A model generated the notes under the pieces. It was not told where the DNA came from and made no database searches. It saw only the letters and a program-made list of their open reading frames with translations. DNA of 35,997 bases from Kiritimatiellia bacterium (GTDB lineage: Bacteria; Verrucomicrobiota; Kiritimatiellia; RFP12; UBA1067). The position numbers and the translations under genes were made by a program. This document shows, one piece after another, positions 33,253 to 35,997 of the stretch. The first letter of the stretch is position 1. The number at the start of each line of letters is the position of its first letter. The stretch is taken from positions 1 to 35,997 of the forward strand of contig JAGAEL010000206.1 of assembly GCA_017613085.1 (NCBI GenBank), in the 5' to 3' direction.

Positions 33253-33780
33253 ATGAACTATTCCGAAATCAAAAATTTCGACATCGCCAACGGACTCGGC
33301 GTCCGCGTTTCCCTGTTTGTTTCGGGATGCCGGAACGCCTGTCCCGGCTGTTTCAATCCGTCTACGTGGGATTTCGCCGCCGGAAGACCGTTCACGGAGG
33401 CGGTGGCGGACGACCTCCTGCGGATGCTGGAACCGGATTACATACGCGGGCTGACCCTGCTGGGCGGCGAACCGTTCGAGCCGGAAAACCAGCGCGTCCT
33501 GCTTCCCTTCCTGGAACGGGTCCGGCGCGAACGCCCGGAGAAGGATGTCTGGTGTTTTTCAGGCTTCACGTTCGAGGAGTTGTGTTCCGGCGCTTCGCGC
33601 TGTTGTACGGAAGATACGGAACCGATGCTCGCCCTCCTCGATGTCTTGGTGGATGGACGTTTCGTGGCGGAGAAAAAAGACATATCCCTCCGTTTCCGCG
33701 GTTCCTCGAATCAGCGGATTCTAGACGTCCCCGCCTCCCTCAAGACCGGCACCCCCGTCCCTTGGCACTCCCTCCCGTGA
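33253..33780 (+). CDS. nrdG: Anaerobic ribonucleotide reductase activating protein
   Basis: 175 aa radical-SAM enzyme that installs the glycyl radical on NrdD. The 4Fe-4S ligands are C26, C30 and C33 in GCRNACPGCFN (CX3CX2C). The typical start YSEIKNFDIANGLGVRVSLFVSG and TLLGGEPFEPEN are present, and LDVLVDGRF appears near the end. Start ATG 33253 lacks a strong ribosome site, so translation may depend on coupling or on the upstream hairpin. The C-terminal RGSSNQRILDV is also typical. The order nrdD-nrdG is the usual one. Confidence 0.97.
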   Translation: MNYSEIKNFDIANGLGVRVSLFVSGCRNACPGCFNPSTWDFAAGRPFTEAVADDLLRMLEPDYIRGLTLLGGEPFEPENQRVLLPFLERVRRERPEKDVWCFSGFTFEELCSGASRCCTEDTEPMLALLDVLVDGRFVAEKKDISLRFRGSSNQRILDVPASLKTGTPVPWHSLP

Positions 33781-33956
33781 GGGACGTTAGCCGCGAATCC
33801 ATCCGTTTGTTTTAGCCACAAAGGACACAAAGAACACAAAGGTATGGGGCGTCACGCTCCGCGTCTCCGCGTGAGATAAAAACGACAACATGGACAACAA
33901 GGGACAACAAAAAGGTTGTCCCGGTTGTCTCCTTTACAAGGAAACGCGGGCGGACT
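33781..33956. repeat. Intergenic repeats after nrdG
   Basis: Positions 33814-33841 (ending in ACACAAAGG) match the flanking segments of the repeat copies at 911-927 and 19863-19890. Next comes GGCGTCACGC/GCGTCTCCGCG (33847-33872). A hairpin GGGACAAC (33901-33908) with GTTGTCCC (33915-33922) could terminate nrdG transcripts, but no T-run follows. Short open frames here translate repeat sequence only and are not supported as genes. Confidence 0.6.
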
Positions 33957-34168
33957 GGGAGGGCGCGTGTCCCCACGCGCCGTGTACGCGGCAGTCGCGG
34001 CGGTTGAGGACAACCGCCCTCCCGTTTCAAATGACCCGAAGGAGGGAGGGGGCGTGTCCCCACGCGCCGTGTACGCGGCAAGTCGCGGCGGTTGAGGACA
34101 ACCGCCCTCCCGTTTCAAATGCCCCGAAGGAGGGAGGGCGCGTGTCCCCACGCGCCGTGTGGGAACTG
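33957..34168. repeat. Tandem array of 87/88-bp palindromic units
   Basis: Three copies of the family B hairpin (GCGCGTG, loop TCCC, CACGCGC) lie at about 33963, 34050 and 34138, with periods of 87 and 88 bases. Between them is a second hairpin, GGCGGTTG with CAACCGCC, at 34000-34019 and its copy about 87 bases on. The intervening bases are nearly identical between units. The array is too short and too similar throughout to be CRISPR. It appears to be a locally amplified version of the dispersed repeats. Confidence 0.85.
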
Positions 34169-34459
34169 TAAACACGCAGATTTGTTCGCGGCTAACACCG
34201 TTCACGGGAACGTGGCCGGTCAATCGATTTGTGTCAATTTGTGGTTTATTTATTTCGATCCCGTTTTTTCCGATTGTACGATTCGCGGATGCGCCCGCGA
34301 AAACGTTTAAAGCAAAATGGGGCTTGCCATGCGCGGAGGAGTTTGGTATCGTTCCTTCTGTCCACTTGAGAAAGCCCTTCGGACACAGACATCGGAGGAG
34401 GTGTTGTGTTTTCCTCGCCGCTTCCGATTCTGAAACAGGGAAAAGCGAAGGAAAAAGCA
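34169..34459. other. Non-coding region upstream of the LRR gene
   Basis: It holds the 22-bp box at 34278-34299 that matches 126-147, AT-rich sequence around 34230-34270, and a weak promoter-like pair TTGCCA (34324-34329) with TATCGT (34347-34352), 17 bases apart. GAAGGAAAAAG directly precedes the ATG at 34460 as ribosome site. No gene is supported; short open frames here are not protein-like. Confidence 0.45.
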
Positions 34460-35997
34460 ATGAAGAAACTGTGGATGACCGTCTTTGGCTGTATCTTGTA
34501 CACACTTCCAATCTGGGCTGACATGGAGATAGTCGGTGGCTTCATGTTGACATACCGCCTCAACGGCGACACGGCGGAGATTTACCGCGTCGTCCCCGTC
34601 TCCGCCTCTCCCTCCCCGTCGAGCGAGTTGACGATTCCCGACACCCTCGGCGGCAAGCCGGTGACGAGCATCGGGGAGCATGCGTTCAAGTCTCTCTCGC
34701 TGACGAGCGTGACGATTCCGGGTTCGGTGACGAGTATCGGAGGGGGGCGTTCTATGATTGCGACGCGTTAACGAGCGTGACGATTCCGGAATCGGTGACG
34801 AATATCGGAGGGGGGCGTTCTATGATTGCGACGCGTTAACGAGCGTGACGATTCCGGAATCGGTGACGAATATCGGAGATAATGCGTTCGGTAATTGCAT
34901 TAGACTGACGAGCGTGACGATCCCGGGTTCGGTGACGAGTATCGGGTCTAGTGCGTTCTCTTATTGCTATCACTTGAAGAGCGTGACGATTGGAAACGGT
35001 GTGACGAGCATCGGGGAGTATGCATTCCGCGATTGCAGCGAACTGACGAGCGTGACGATCGGCAACGGCGTGGCGAGCATCGGGAAGAGTGCGTTCGAAT
35101 GTTGCAGTATGTTGACGAGCGTGACAATCCCGAGTTCGGTTCGATTCATCGGGGAGTATGCGTTCAATGTCTGCGAGGCTCTAGAGACGGTCATCTTTAA
35201 AGGCAATATGAACGCGATAAACATGGATCTAACGTCTGCGTTTAGACATACGCCGTGGCTTGACGCCTGGGGGAAAAGCAACAATGGCTCCGACGCTACC
35301 GAAATCTTCGAGTCGGGGGAGGCCCAGACCGGCACTTTCGCGGGTAACGCCCAGTACACGGGCTGGCTGAACGACGCGGACGGCAACCTCGTCGGGACGG
35401 TCACCGTCAAGGCGGCGAAGCCGAACGCGAAGACGAAGGCGTCGAAACTGACCGCGACGGTCGTCATGCTCGCCGACGGCAAGAAGCTGACCTTCAGCGG
35501 GACGGCGACCGCCGGCGTGGGCGTTGCAACCGCCAGCCTGACCGGCAAGGGCGGTCCGCTTGCCTTGACGCTCTCGGACGATTCGGTTACCGGCACGTTC
35601 GGCGCCTACACGGTCGAGGCGGCGAAGAACGTCTTCACGTCGAAGGATTCCGGCGACAAGGCGTCCGCCGCCATCGTCGCGAAGAAGACCTGGACGGCGA
35701 CGCTCGCCTCCGCGAAGGGGTACACGCCCTTCACGATCGCCGTGGCGGCGAAGGGCAAGGCGAAGGTCACGGGCGTCCTGCCCGACGGCACGAAGGTCTC
35801 CGTCTCGGCGCAGGCCGTCGTGGGCGACGGCGGGCGTTGGGCGGTCCCGGTGATGTACGCGAAGAAATCCCGGTTCGGGTTCGTCGCCTGGTTCGAGAAG
35901 GGCGCGGACGGGCAGACGGCGCTCACGGACGTTTCCGACCTGACGCCGCTCCGCGGCCCGAAGGGCGCCGTCACGGAGTGGGCGGCTGACCTCGACG
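34460..35997 (+). CDS. BspA-like leucine-rich-repeat surface protein, twice frame-broken, partial
   Basis: ATG 34460 gives a signal peptide (KKLWMTVFGCILYTLPIWA), then LRR_5-type repeats of 23 residues with the pattern LTSVTIPxSVTSIGxxAF. At 34742-34747 a G6 tract shifts the frame, and translation would stop at 34769-34771 (103 aa). The repeats resume in the +1 frame, break again at the G6 tract 34810-34815, and then run open in the third frame to the window edge. About nine repeats are followed by Ala/Lys/Thr/Gly-rich beta-sheet modules (KLTATVVMLADGKKLTFSG, TWTATLASAKG), as found in C-terminal parts of secreted proteins of this group. One extra G in each tract would restore a single frame. 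The 3' end lies outside. Phase variation, ribosomal slippage, pseudogene or assembly error are all possible. Confidence 0.75.
34741..34876 (+). repeat. Exact 68-bp tandem duplication with G6 tracts in the LRR gene
   Basis: Positions 34741-34808 and 34809-34876 are identical over 68 bases, and each begins with A followed by six Gs. A normal LRR unit in this gene is 69 bases (23 codons), so each copy is one base short, and the missing base falls in the G run. Three copies (204 bases) would be a multiple of three. Both slippage in the G run and copy-number change could switch the frame. Confidence 0.9.

Noticed and set aside
33957-34168. CRISPR array
   Set aside because: Units are 87/88 bases and nearly identical throughout, so there are no unique spacers; no cas genes in the window.
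33890-34310. Short open frames in the repeat array
   Set aside because: They encode near-identical repeated peptides produced by the hairpin units, with no start signals.
1-35997. tRNA or rRNA genes
   Set aside because: No stretch with tRNA arms or conserved rRNA segments was recognised in any intergenic region.

Overview
The window looks like a GC-rich chromosome segment of an anaerobic diderm of the Verrucomicrobiota/Kiritimatiellota type, probably gut- or rumen-associated. This placement is an inference. It rests on secreted glycoside hydrolases carrying LamG and F5/8 accessory domains, a BspA-like leucine-rich-repeat surface protein, a lipid A acyltransferase (LpxL), an oxygen-sensitive class III ribonucleotide reductase, and many short palindromic repeats between genes. 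No rRNA, tRNA, integrase, IS transposase or CRISPR array was seen.

Layout. 1-590: palindromic repeats, a promoter, and a broken small secreted-protein gene. 589-3142: an AT-richer restriction-modification pair, a beta-class amino-methyltransferase with an extra N-terminal domain followed by a NotI-type endonuclease. 3171-5084: a secreted GH42-like hydrolase. A bidirectional terminator follows, then pgi-alaS on the minus strand (alaS is the short form without a C-Ala domain). 8748-16346 (plus): a cation/proton antiporter fused to a PTS EIIA domain, then a tightly overlapping run of folB, an AmgK/MurU fusion, a 706-aa protein with kinase-like motifs, and lpxL. 16422-17780 (minus): trpB2. 17990-19799 (plus): nagB, dtd and a small membrane protein. 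20105-26936 (plus): a polysaccharide-degrading operon of GH51, GH78 and GH20 enzymes, all with signal peptides. 27087-30450 (minus): tatD, an ECF-like sigma factor and a UvrD-type helicase. 31006-33780 (plus): nrdD-nrdG behind a pair of NrdR boxes. 33781-34459: a repeat-dense gap. 34460 to the end: an LRR surface protein whose frame is broken twice at G6 tracts in a 68-bp tandem duplication.

Several genes fit together. The AmgK/MurU fusion (anhydro-sugar salvage to UDP-MurNAc), NagB and LpxL point to envelope building and recycling. The GH51/GH78/GH20 operon and the GH42-like enzyme would release arabinose, rhamnose, hexosamine and possibly galactose from complex glycans, with Pgi and NagB feeding glycolysis. 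NrdD/NrdG match a strictly anaerobic life.

The most unusual signals are: short intergenic palindromic repeats that also sit in frame inside two protein-coding genes; the G-tract/68-bp-repeat arrangement in the LRR gene, which looks like a phase-variation switch (or an assembly artefact); and the unassigned kinase-like protein next to the cell-wall recycling fusion.
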